Source: CAYLRY01 sp964386535
GTDB lineage: Bacteria > Chloroflexota > Dehalococcoidia > Dehalococcoidales > UBA3254
Direction: 5' to 3'
Assembly (NCBI GenBank): GCA_964386535.1
Contig: CAYLRY010000025.1
Location: forward strand, 1-41,035
Length of the DNA: 41,035 bases
The notes under the pieces are model-generated. The model searched no databases. It was given only the letters and a program-made list of their open reading frames with translations, and had not been told where the DNA came from. Every line of letters begins with the position of its first letter. Position 1 is the first letter of the stretch. The translations under genes and the position numbers were made by a program. Of the stretch, positions 8,865-15,712 are shown piece by piece.

Positions 8865-9383
8865 CTATCCCCCATCCATAGAATGGCGCTCTTTCATAGT
8901 AAAATAACCTGCCGGATTTTGCATATATTCATAGTAATCCAGTAACAGCGCGTGATGTACACTCTCTTCCTGGGCCAGAATCTCATAATATTTTTTTTGC
9001 GTTTCAAAACTGGAGATCCGGGATTGTTCCTTATAGAAATCCCGGGTTTTATTCTCCATGGCCATAGCAGTCTGCACAGCTTCCAATTCGGTGCTGGAAG
9101 GTTTTTCAGATAGATTAAGGCCGGCCAGAGCGTTCCTGATAGCCTTACCATCTCGCGGCTTAAAATCAACCGCCGGCCAGCCTTTGGTCTTTTGAAAGGT
9201 GTTAAATATTTCTTCAAATTTTTCCCTGTGTCTGTCTTCTTCAACCGCCAGTTGCTTAAATAGTTTCCGGCCCAGCTCATTGCCGGAAGACTCTCCCACC
9301 TTTATATAATATTGCTTGCCGTCTATCTCCATTTGAATGGCTGTTCTTAATGCTTCCAGGGTTTTGCTGTGTTCACTTTCCAT
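8865..9383 (-). CDS. Ferritin-like diiron protein (rubrerythrin family, no rubredoxin domain)
   Basis: A four-helix diiron protein of 172 residues. All four metal-binding helix motifs can be seen: MEIDGKQYY, VEEDRHREKF (ExxH), MENKTRDFY, and QEESVHHALL (ExxH). No rubredoxin CxxC knuckle is present, so it is the short erythrin/ferritin-like form. Such proteins act in peroxide reduction or iron handling in anaerobes. Two ATG codons occur in tandem. The second (9383) lies 6 nt from AGGAG and is preferred, while the first (9386) is only 3 nt away. It is the first gene of an operon with sufC and sufB, so a role in supplying iron to, or protecting, nascent Fe-S clusters is likely but inferred. Confidence 0.85.
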   Translation of the reverse strand: MESEHSKTLEALRTAIQMEIDGKQYYIKVGESSGNELGRKLFKQLAVEEDRHREKFEEIFNTFQKTKGWPAVDFKPRDGKAIRNALAGLNLSEKPSSTELEAVQTAMAMENKTRDFYKEQSRISSFETQKKYYEILAQEESVHHALLLDYYEYMQNPAGYFTMKERHSMDGG

Positions 9384-9496
9384 CATTCTCTCCTCAGATG
9401 CGGGTGACCGGTTTTTTTACGGCCTCAATCAACATCTTTTATTCTTAGTACACAATACATTATAAAAAAAAGCAAGTAACTCATGTGAAGCTGATA

Positions 9497-9532
9497 AAGA
9501 GAGCCGCTGTTAACGTTTGCAGCGGCTCTCTT
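9497..9532 (-). terminator. Intrinsic terminator after the SIMPL genes
   Basis: A perfect 13-bp stem (AAGAGAGCCGCTG paired with CAGCGGCTCTCTT) with a 10-nt loop lies 25 bp past the stop of the minus-strand SIMPL gene. On the minus strand it is followed by TTTATC. The other face is followed by TTATATTTTT, so it could stop transcription both ways. Confidence 0.75.
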
Positions 9533-9556
9533 ATATTTTTCAAGAAGCAAATTTAT

Positions 9557-10327
9557 CTATTGAATAGTGTAAGCTACCTGGACGTTTAATGTTATATCAG
9601 TCTCACCCGGGCTGATGGAAGTGGTTAAACCTGCGCCTGAAGCCTCCATTTTGGCTGTTGGTACGGCATAAGGAACAGGAGTTGAAAAAGAACCTTCTGA
9701 GATGTACATAGCTTTACCCAGAGTAACCCCCGCTAGCCTGGCCAGTTCCTCTGCTTTGGATTTGGCATCTTTCATTGCCAGCTCCCTGGCCTGAGCGTAA
9801 TATTGTTCGGGTTTTTCTACAGAAAAACTTACCCCATTGACCCGCGTATTATCTCCTCCCGCCGAAGCCACTGCATCGATAACGGAACCGGTCTTCTCCA
9901 CCGCTCGTATTTTAACCGAAACAGTATTGCTGACGATAAACCCTGTAACTATGCTCTGCTGCGTATTACTATCATATCTGGTCTGCTGCTGGATATTAAA
10001 ATACTGTGTCTTTATATCATTTTTAGCTATCCCATTATTAGTCAAAGCAGCCATGACTTTATCCATGGCAGTCGATGCCTGGGATTGAGCAGCCGCCACT
10101 GAAGATGCCTGTGCGGAAACCCCCAGACTTACGTTAGCAATATCAGGTGTTACGGTGACCTTGCCCTCCCCACTGACCCAGATACCCTGTTGATTGCTGT
10201 TAATGCTAACATTTACAGGCTGAAAATCCTGTGCTGCGGCTCCGTTAGTAGTACATCCGCTTAAACCGATACCTGCTACAATCAGTAAAAGTACCAGTGC
10301 TGTGCCCAGAATTATTTTAATTTTCAT
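9557..10327 (-). CDS. SIMPL-domain (DUF541) lipoprotein
   Basis: Exported protein of 256 residues. The N-terminus is a lipoprotein signal peptide with lipobox LSGC (Cys25). The rest is a SIMPL/DUF541 domain, recognised by GEGKVTVTPDIANVSLGVSAQA, the NGIAKNDIKTQYFNIQQ segment, and the C-terminal PGETDITLNVQVAYTI strand. Family members include BP26/OMP28, which forms oligomeric channels, and YggE, linked to oxidative stress. The biochemical role is not settled. It is closely related to the upstream gene at 10395-11174, a tandem duplicate that has a cleavable rather than a lipoprotein signal. A strong AAGGAGA ribosome site precedes the ATG. The terminator at 9497-9532 follows. Confidence 0.9.
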   Translation of the reverse strand: MKIKIILGTALVLLLIVAGIGLSGCTTNGAAAQDFQPVNVSINSNQQGIWVSGEGKVTVTPDIANVSLGVSAQASSVAAAQSQASTAMDKVMAALTNNGIAKNDIKTQYFNIQQQTRYDSNTQQSIVTGFIVSNTVSVKIRAVEKTGSVIDAVASAGGDNTRVNGVSFSVEKPEQYYAQARELAMKDAKSKAEELARLAGVTLGKAMYISEGSFSTPVPYAVPTAKMEASGAGLTTSISPGETDITLNVQVAYTIQ

Positions 10328-10394
10328 TTTTTCTCCTTTCGCTTTTGATAGAAGTCTATATACATCTTATTACTAATGACGATTTTCCTGCTTG

Positions 10395-11174
10395 CTATTG
10401 AATTGCGAAAATAATCTGAACATTCATGGTGATATCTGTCTCACCTGGACTGATAGAAGTGGAAGGGGCATAGGCACCGGCTGCGGTATCTACGGACTTG
10501 TAGGATTCAAGATAAGGTGTGTAAGGTGTGTATGAACTTTCTGAGATATAGGTGGCTTTTCCCAGAGTAACACCTGCCAGATTAGCCAGTTGTACAGCCC
10601 TGTTTTTTGCATCTTCCACCGCTTTCTCACGCGCCTGAGCATAATACTGCTCCGGCTTTTCTACGGAAAAGCTGATGCCGCTTATCCGTGTATAATCTCC
10701 ACCGGCCTCCACAACCAGATCGATCAAGGAACCGGTTTTGTCCATATTCCGGACTTTCACAGTAACCATATTGCTGACCATATACCCGGTCGGTACGCTT
10801 TGTTGTTCTTTCTCATCCCAGCGTGTCATTTGCTGGATGTTGAAGTACTGAGTTCGGATGTCATTTTTAGGTATACCATTAGAGATTAACACGGTAATTA
10901 CTTTATCCATGGCAGCGGCAGCCCTGGATTGAGCTTCGGATACTGTTGACGCCTGTGCTGAAACACCCAGGCTCACCGTTGCTATGTCCGGCGTTACAGT
11001 GACTTTACCCTGTCCACTAACCGAGATACCTGTTTGCTGATTATTTATACTAACCGCCACCGGCTGTTCTTCAGCCGAGACTACACCTGACGAACCGGCT
11101 CCAACCAGTGCCACTATGGCTGCAATAGCCATTACCCCTACCAGAACCATAGTAAATAATAGTTTGCTTTTCAT
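10395..11174 (-). CDS. SIMPL-domain (DUF541) exported protein, second copy
   Basis: Paralogue of the downstream lipoprotein, 259 residues. The shared segments GQGKVTVTPDIATVSLGVSAQA, KNDIRTQYFNIQQ, SFSVEKPEQYYAQARE and LANLAGVTLGKATYISE are nearly identical to it. The main differences are at the N-terminus, a hydrophobic signal segment ending near VVSAEEQ with no lipobox Cys, and in a Tyr/Pro-rich insert (YTPYTPYLESYKS) before the last strand. The pair may therefore give one released and one membrane-anchored version of the same fold. AAGGAGG lies 6 nt before the ATG. The gene follows the ECF/DUF5667 operon in the same direction, with a hairpin between. Confidence 0.9.
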   Translation of the reverse strand: MKSKLLFTMVLVGVMAIAAIVALVGAGSSGVVSAEEQPVAVSINNQQTGISVSGQGKVTVTPDIATVSLGVSAQASTVSEAQSRAAAAMDKVITVLISNGIPKNDIRTQYFNIQQMTRWDEKEQQSVPTGYMVSNMVTVKVRNMDKTGSLIDLVVEAGGDYTRISGISFSVEKPEQYYAQAREKAVEDAKNRAVQLANLAGVTLGKATYISESSYTPYTPYLESYKSVDTAAGAYAPSTSISPGETDITMNVQIIFAIQ

Positions 11175-11219
11175 TATTTCCTCCTTAAGAATTACCCTTC
11201 TACATTTTATAACGAAAAA

Positions 11220-11242
11220 GCTGTCACTAAGTTAGTAACAGC
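11220..11242 (-). terminator. Terminator-like hairpin after the DUF5667 gene
   Basis: GCTGTCACTAA pairs with TTAGTAACAGC around a single G, giving 11 bp with one mismatch. It lies 30 bp past the stop codon at 11272 and is followed on the minus strand by TTTTTCG. It may only partly separate the sigma operon from the SIMPL genes. Confidence 0.6.
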
Positions 11243-11271
11243 CATCGAGTTTTTTAAAATATTTTCTATAA

Positions 11272-12741
11272 TTATTTTAGTGTATTAATTGAGCGCTCTA
11301 TAATCTTGATAGCCTTATCATATTCAGCCATGGCTTGAGCCAGTGTTTGACGCAGTGCCGGCCTGACCTCAGGCAAGACCGTTTCTAGCGCTTCTTCCAG
11401 CAATATCCGGTTAGTCAGGGCTTTGGAGCTAATGGTCTGTTTCAGTCTCTCCAGCTCGTCAATTTTAACCTGGTTATCCTTTTTTGTACCATCGTATTCT
11501 GACGAATCAACAGCAGAGGCAGGTTCCTGATTTAGACGAAGACCGGATGAACCAGAGGCTACGGCGGCATTGGGGTCGGCAGGGGGTTGAACAACAGTGA
11601 TCACTGGAACTGGGGTCCCGGTTGCCGGAGCCGGAACCGGCTCGGGAGGCGCAGATATTACAGTAAATATACCGGCTATCCAATCCTGAGAAATAATTCC
11701 ATCTCCAATCGCCCTGTACCTCCAGTAATAAGTACCGCCGTAATCTAGGAATCCTCCATAGGTCCAGGTGGTTTCTATTATACCGGTTTCACTCACCACT
11801 AGATCTTTGAAAACTGGATCACGGGCAACCTGAAGATCATAGCTGAGAGCATTGCTAACAGCCTGCCACTGAAAAGCCGGTTGAGGAGAAACTCCAGTAG
11901 CGCCTGGAACCGGACTAATCTGAATTCCTCCTCCACTTAATACTGTGTCCTTTAGAGCCTGAGGCATCATTTCGGGTGAGGGTGAACCGGTCGGAGAAGG
12001 AACCGCATTTAATACGGTTGATGCTGTAGAATGCGGTGCCCCGGCAGCTAATTCGTTTGACTTAATTTCAGAAGGATTGTCCTGCAAAGATTGCTGGGAG
12101 AGCACTTTTTCGTTGGACTCCGTTGCTCCGAAGGATAAGGTATTACCCCTGCCGCTGTCATCACTCACCAGGCTGTTCATGGCTGCCAGGTTGCTATTCA
12201 AACGCTGTGAGGCTACCTGGACAGTTTGATAATTGCCCTTAGAAGCCATATAGATAACTTCTTCTACCCGTTTGTCGGCAAACTCGGCGTTCAGTTCAGC
12301 CTTACTGATATCCGAAAAGGTGAAGGCCATTTGCACTTTCTCAACCGCCAGTTTGACAGGATAAAGGGTATTATCCGGCATGCTGCTGCCAGAAGCAACC
12401 ACTGTCCCACCGCCGGAAAGGAATATCACCAGGATCACGATCAAAGCGATAGCCCACCCGGGCTGCCATTGCCATTGCCATGGAAAAAATGAGAGTCTCC
12501 GGCTTCTTTGGGTTTTCATCTCTCGCAGAGCTGACTGGAACTCATATCGGGCTCGTGCTTTGAATTCAGCCCGTGGTTGTACTGCCGCAGCTTTTCTGGC
12601 CGTCTGTGCGGTGCGAAGTAAAGGCTCTAGCTCTGAGGCATGATCAGGATAAAGCTTCAGGCATTGCTCCACGCTCTCTCCCTGAAGAATTTTATCCAGA
12701 CATTCATTCAAGATATTATTAAATTTCTTATTACTGTTCAT
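11272..12741 (-). CDS. DUF5667-type membrane protein with FN3-like domain, putative anti-sigma partner
   Basis: 489 residues. Residues 1-75 are cytoplasmic and helical, with the ECLDKILQGESVEQCLKLYP / LEPLLRTA pattern common beside ECF sigma genes in Chloroflexota. One transmembrane helix follows at 96-116. Then comes the DUF5667-like extracytoplasmic helical part (SGSSMPDNTLYPVKLAVEKV, to about 190). A low-complexity linker leads to an FN3-like beta domain at about 276-362 (PAFQWQAVSNALSYDLQVA ... GGTYYWRYRAI), then a Pro-rich segment and a final helical region. The start codon is 2 bp after the stop of the ECF sigma gene, so the two are coupled. That position and topology suggest an anti-sigma or regulator that senses something outside the membrane, which is inference. 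The FN3 module resembles those in the secreted protein at 37182-40790. Confidence 0.8.
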   Translation of the reverse strand: MNSNKKFNNILNECLDKILQGESVEQCLKLYPDHASELEPLLRTAQTARKAAAVQPRAEFKARARYEFQSALREMKTQRSRRLSFFPWQWQWQPGWAIALIVILVIFLSGGGTVVASGSSMPDNTLYPVKLAVEKVQMAFTFSDISKAELNAEFADKRVEEVIYMASKGNYQTVQVASQRLNSNLAAMNSLVSDDSGRGNTLSFGATESNEKVLSQQSLQDNPSEIKSNELAAGAPHSTASTVLNAVPSPTGSPSPEMMPQALKDTVLSGGGIQISPVPGATGVSPQPAFQWQAVSNALSYDLQVARDPVFKDLVVSETGIIETTWTYGGFLDYGGTYYWRYRAIGDGIISQDWIAGIFTVISAPPEPVPAPATGTPVPVITVVQPPADPNAAVASGSSGLRLNQEPASAVDSSEYDGTKKDNQVKIDELERLKQTISSKALTNRILLEEALETVLPEVRPALRQTLAQAMAEYDKAIKIIERSINTLK

Positions 12742-12743
12742 GA

Positions 12744-13310
12744 CTAATCCACCAGCGCTTTTCTTAAAGCTAACACCGCACTATGCTGAAGAGCTTTTAT
12801 AGCACCTTCGCTTTTTCCCATAATAGCAGCACATTCCGCTATCGATAGTTCGCTCGCGAACCTCAGAGAAATCACTTCCTGCTGAGCAGCAGTTAATTTC
12901 TGTACTGCCAGTTTTAGTTGCTCAATATCCACCTCTTTTTCTATGATATGCTGAGGATCGTCCCCTGTATCCGGAATAGGTAATCCTTCTATATCCACTG
13001 TGGCTTTTTTATTCTGCTGCCTCAAAAAATCCACCACCTGATTATGTGCGATCCGGTATAGCCAGGATGAGAACGGAACTCCCTTTATCTTGTAGGAAGA
13101 AATTGACTGCAACATTTTCATAAAGACCTGCTGCGTCATATCTTCAGCTTCAGTCTCATTCCTTATTCTCAATGCTATATAACGATATATTTTATCGAAA
13201 TACGCCTCATACAACCGCGAGAAAGCTTCAGTATCCTGCTGTTGCGCTCGCCGGACGAGGCTTTCCTCATCCTGCAATGAAATGCTCCTTTGTCTATTTA
13301 CCTCGTCCAT
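12744..13310 (-). CDS. ECF-family RNA polymerase sigma factor
   Basis: 188 residues with only regions sigma2 and sigma4, as in extracytoplasmic function sigma factors. Region 2 reads AFSRLYEAYFDKIYRYIALRI, then EAEDMTQQVFMKML and SSWLYRIAHNQVVDFLRQ. Region 4 reads LKLAVQKLTAAQQEVISLRF, then LSIAECAAIMGKSEGAIKAL, a helix-turn-helix for the -35 element. A linker with an acidic PDTGDDP stretch joins them. It is coupled to the DUF5667 membrane protein immediately downstream, its likely regulator. The two SIMPL genes after that are plausible targets or operon members. I could not identify an autoregulated ECF promoter with confidence in the 144 bp between it and the tRNA. Confidence 0.93.
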   Translation of the reverse strand: MDEVNRQRSISLQDEESLVRRAQQQDTEAFSRLYEAYFDKIYRYIALRIRNETEAEDMTQQVFMKMLQSISSYKIKGVPFSSWLYRIAHNQVVDFLRQQNKKATVDIEGLPIPDTGDDPQHIIEKEVDIEQLKLAVQKLTAAQQEVISLRFASELSIAECAAIMGKSEGAIKALQHSAVLALRKALVD

Positions 13311-13454
13311 CTCATATAACGTAATTTTCCTCGAAAAGATAGGCGCTGATAATGGAGAAATAGAACCAATACAGGAAGTTACTCTTTATCCTGGGCCGGG
13401 TGGCATCTTTCCCTGTATGAAAGGACCAAAAGTGGCAGACCTGGCAAATAATTA

Positions 13455-13532
13455 TGGTCGGGGTGAGAGGATTTGAACCTCCGACCTCAGCGTCCCAAAC
13501 GCTGCGCGCTAAACCAACTGCGCTACACCCCG
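13455..13532 (-). tRNA. tRNA-Pro (anticodon UGG)
   Basis: The minus strand folds as a full cloverleaf of 78 nt including an encoded CCA end. The acceptor is CGGGGTG/CACCCCG, the D stem GCGC/GCGC, and the anticodon arm CAGCG-TTTGGGA-CGCTG with anticodon TGG. The T arm is GGAGG-TTCAAAT-CCTCT, with discriminator A. A promoter sits directly upstream (13542-13570). Confidence 0.97.
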
Positions 13533-13541
13533 CTTTCAGGA

Positions 13542-13570
13542 AGTATATCAAAGAGAGTTTTATGGGTCAA
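13542..13570 (-). promoter_or_regulatory. Promoter of tRNA-Pro
   Basis: TTGACC (13570-13565) and TATACT (13547-13542) are 17 bp apart on the minus strand. The tRNA 5' end at 13532 lies 9 bp after the -10 box. Confidence 0.7.
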
Positions 13571-13670
13571 CCGGATGAATACTTAGACCCGAAATCCCTT
13601 GATTTGACTTTATTTTCCTTTATTATTATACACCAATGAAAACATGGCTACTAATGAATGGGTATGCTGA

Positions 13671-13697
13671 TTGACAGCGGAGGTGCTTTATTATAAG
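13671..13697 (+). promoter_or_regulatory. Candidate promoter of the epimerase gene
   Basis: A perfect TTGACA (13671-13676) is followed after only 15 bp by TATAAG (13692-13697). The spacing is short, but it is the best candidate in the 260 bp between the tRNA and the gene start at 13794. Confidence 0.4.
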
Positions 13698-13793
13698 CTC
13701 AAAACTGTCTTATCTTCGATTTCAGAAGTTGAGCAGGAAAGAGTAAAACATCAATTCTCCTCTTTTTTCACTCGAATAATCAGGAGTACCGAA

Positions 13794-14747
13794 ATGGCAA
13801 AACTTATTACAGGGGGACTGGGTTTCATTGGCTCCCATCTGGCTAAAAGACTGGTAGCCTTGGGGGAAGAAGTGGTATTGCTGGATGTAGTTGCGGAAAG
13901 CAGATTGATAGCAGATATCAGAAATGAGGTCACGGTAATCCAGGCAGACCTGGGAAATTGGGCACAAATCCTGGAGATAGTTAAGCAACATAAAATTAAA
14001 AGCATCTACCACACAGCCGCCCTGCTCTCAGCGGCGGCTGAATCTTCACCGCTTTCGGCTTACACAGTTAATGCCGGCGGCACCTTTCATATCCTGGAAG
14101 CAGCCAGGTTGTTTGAGGTTAAGACAGTCGTCTTTTTAAGCTCGATAGCCACCTACGGTCCAGGACTGCCGCCTCGTGTAGGCGATGATGCCGTGCAGAG
14201 ACCCACTACCATGTATGGCGTGACTAAAGTTTTCAGCGAACGCCTGGGTGAATATTACAACCTCAAATTCGGGATTAATTTCAGAGGCCTCCGTTTTCCT
14301 TCGGTTATTGGGCCCGGACGTGGAGGAGGTGGGGCCAGCGCCTACAGCAGCCTTATGATAGAGGAGCCTGCCGCCGGAAGGCCTTATCAAGTTTTTGTCG
14401 ATGAGGAAGCTGCTATTCCTCTTCTATATATTGAAGATGCAGTGGCAGCCATGTTGGCAATTGAAAATACCTCTGAGGAATATCTTAAACAACGTATATA
14501 TAATATTGAAGGATTTTCTCCCACTACAGCTTGTATCGCCAATGTTGTCAAGGAACACCTGCCGTCTGCCTGCATAACCTTTCAACCGGATCCCGATATG
14601 GTTAAAATAGTAAAAACCTGGCCGCGCGAGCTAGATGGAAGCCGTGCCTGCCAGGATTGGGGGTGGCGTACGCAGTATAGTCTGGATCTGGCTGTGAAAC
14701 ATTTTATTAAACAAGTTCGCAGTACCATGGTACAAACCGGTTTTTAA
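13794..14747 (+). CDS. NAD-dependent epimerase/dehydratase (extended SDR)
   Basis: 317 residues from the ATG at 13794, which has CAGGAG 7 nt upstream. The open frame extends further 5' but has no good start there. The Rossmann motif GGLGFIGSH is at residues 7-15, the catalytic Ser in FLSSIATYG (116-117) and Tyr141-xxx-Lys145 in MYGVTK. The C-terminal part, with GLRFPSVIGPG, GGGASAYSSLMIEE and the late PLLYIEDAVAAMLAI, is more like SDR-type L-threonine 3-dehydrogenase than UDP-sugar epimerases. The substrate is nevertheless unproven. The next gene, 94 bp on, is another SDR with its own ribosome site, so a two-gene unit is likely. Confidence 0.85.
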   Translation: MAKLITGGLGFIGSHLAKRLVALGEEVVLLDVVAESRLIADIRNEVTVIQADLGNWAQILEIVKQHKIKSIYHTAALLSAAAESSPLSAYTVNAGGTFHILEAARLFEVKTVVFLSSIATYGPGLPPRVGDDAVQRPTTMYGVTKVFSERLGEYYNLKFGINFRGLRFPSVIGPGRGGGGASAYSSLMIEEPAAGRPYQVFVDEEAAIPLLYIEDAVAAMLAIENTSEEYLKQRIYNIEGFSPTTACIANVVKEHLPSACITFQPDPDMVKIVKTWPRELDGSRACQDWGWRTQYSLDLAVKHFIKQVRSTMVQTGF

Positions 14748-14841
14748 GTAGTCAATCAATTTTCTCGGAACGACTGAGTCATTTCTTTAATACAACTAAA
14801 TCAAGTCGAAACAAATATTTTCAAAATAACAGGAGGTTAAA

Positions 14842-15645
14842 ATGAGTTTACCCAATTTATCACTGGCAGGAAAAGTAGCCCTGGTGATCGGCGCAGGCAG
14901 TATTAGAGGGATCGGCAGAGCTATCGCTTTATCTTTTGCGGAAGCCGGGGCGGATGTAGCTGTAAGCGGCATCAGCGCTAAATCAGATAGAAATGATCTG
15001 GAAGGTACAGCAGAGGAAATTAGAAAATTCGGGCGGCGTTCCACGGCCATCCGGGCTGATGCCACCCGTGAAGATGAAGTTAATGCTCTGGTTAATCAGG
15101 TAGTCAAAGAATTCGGCACCATCGATATCCTGGTCAATAATGCAGGAGCCTCAGCCCATGAAACGCTGATGCGGACTACCAATGAACTCTGGGATAAGGC
15201 CATGAATATTAACTTAAAAAGCGTTTATCTCGGTTGCCGGGCCGGAGCCAGGGTCATGATGGAGAAAAAATCCGGCAATATTATTAATATGGCGTCAGTG
15301 GGTGGAATGAGAGCCGGCAGCGCCTGTGTTTACGGGATAGCCAAGGCTGGTGTTATCACCATGACAGGGTGGGTAGCCCGCGAGATGGCGCCCTATAATA
15401 TCCGGGTTAATGCTATTGCTCCAGGTCCCATAGCCACAGATATCGGTCTTAACCGGATTGGCCGTGCGCCATGGGAGGTGATGTCAGGAGCCTATGAGCA
15501 GATGATACACGAAGGCACTGCTCCGCTGGGCAGAAAAGGCGAAGTAAAAGATGTAGCCGACCTGGCCCTCTTTCTGGCTTCAGATGCATCCAGCTATATC
15601 ACGGGAGAGACCATTGTAGTTGATGGCGGGATAATGCTCGTATAA
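14842..15645 (+). CDS. Classical SDR oxidoreductase (3-oxoacyl-ACP reductase-like)
   Basis: NAD(P)H-dependent dehydrogenase of 267 residues. It has the cofactor loop GAGSIRGIGRA (17-27), NNAG at 99-102, the catalytic Ser in MASVGG (Ser152) and Tyr164-xxx-Lys168 in VYGIAKA, and the PGPIATDIGLNRIG and C-terminal DVADLALFLASDASSYITGETIVVDGG segments. This is the FabG-like pattern shared by many alcohol and sugar dehydrogenases, so the substrate is not assigned. The acidic/basic discriminator after beta2 reads SGISAKSDRND, which leaves NADH versus NADPH open. ACAGGAGG is 6 nt before the ATG. It lies downstream of the epimerase and ends facing the GIDE-LemA gene. Confidence 0.9.
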   Translation: MSLPNLSLAGKVALVIGAGSIRGIGRAIALSFAEAGADVAVSGISAKSDRNDLEGTAEEIRKFGRRSTAIRADATREDEVNALVNQVVKEFGTIDILVNNAGASAHETLMRTTNELWDKAMNINLKSVYLGCRAGARVMMEKKSGNIINMASVGGMRAGSACVYGIAKAGVITMTGWVAREMAPYNIRVNAIAPGPIATDIGLNRIGRAPWEVMSGAYEQMIHEGTAPLGRKGEVKDVADLALFLASDASSYITGETIVVDGGIMLV

Positions 15646-15669
15646 CATTAAAATCGGTTAGCCACAAAA

Positions 15670-15712
15670 GCGCCGGTAACAGTTAAGACGCCAGTAATAC
15701 AGCTACCGGCGC
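15670..15712 (-). terminator. Possible terminator hairpin between convergent genes
   Basis: GCGCCGGTA (15670-15678) and TACCGGCGC (15704-15712) are a perfect 9-bp inverted repeat with a 25-nt loop. On the minus strand the stem is followed by TTTTG. One arm overlaps the last codons of the GIDE-LemA gene, and the loop is long, so its function is uncertain. Confidence 0.4.

Noticed and set aside
13312..13551. A 79-codon frame across the tRNA
   Set aside because: It reads through the tRNA-Pro gene on the same strand, a common false ORF.
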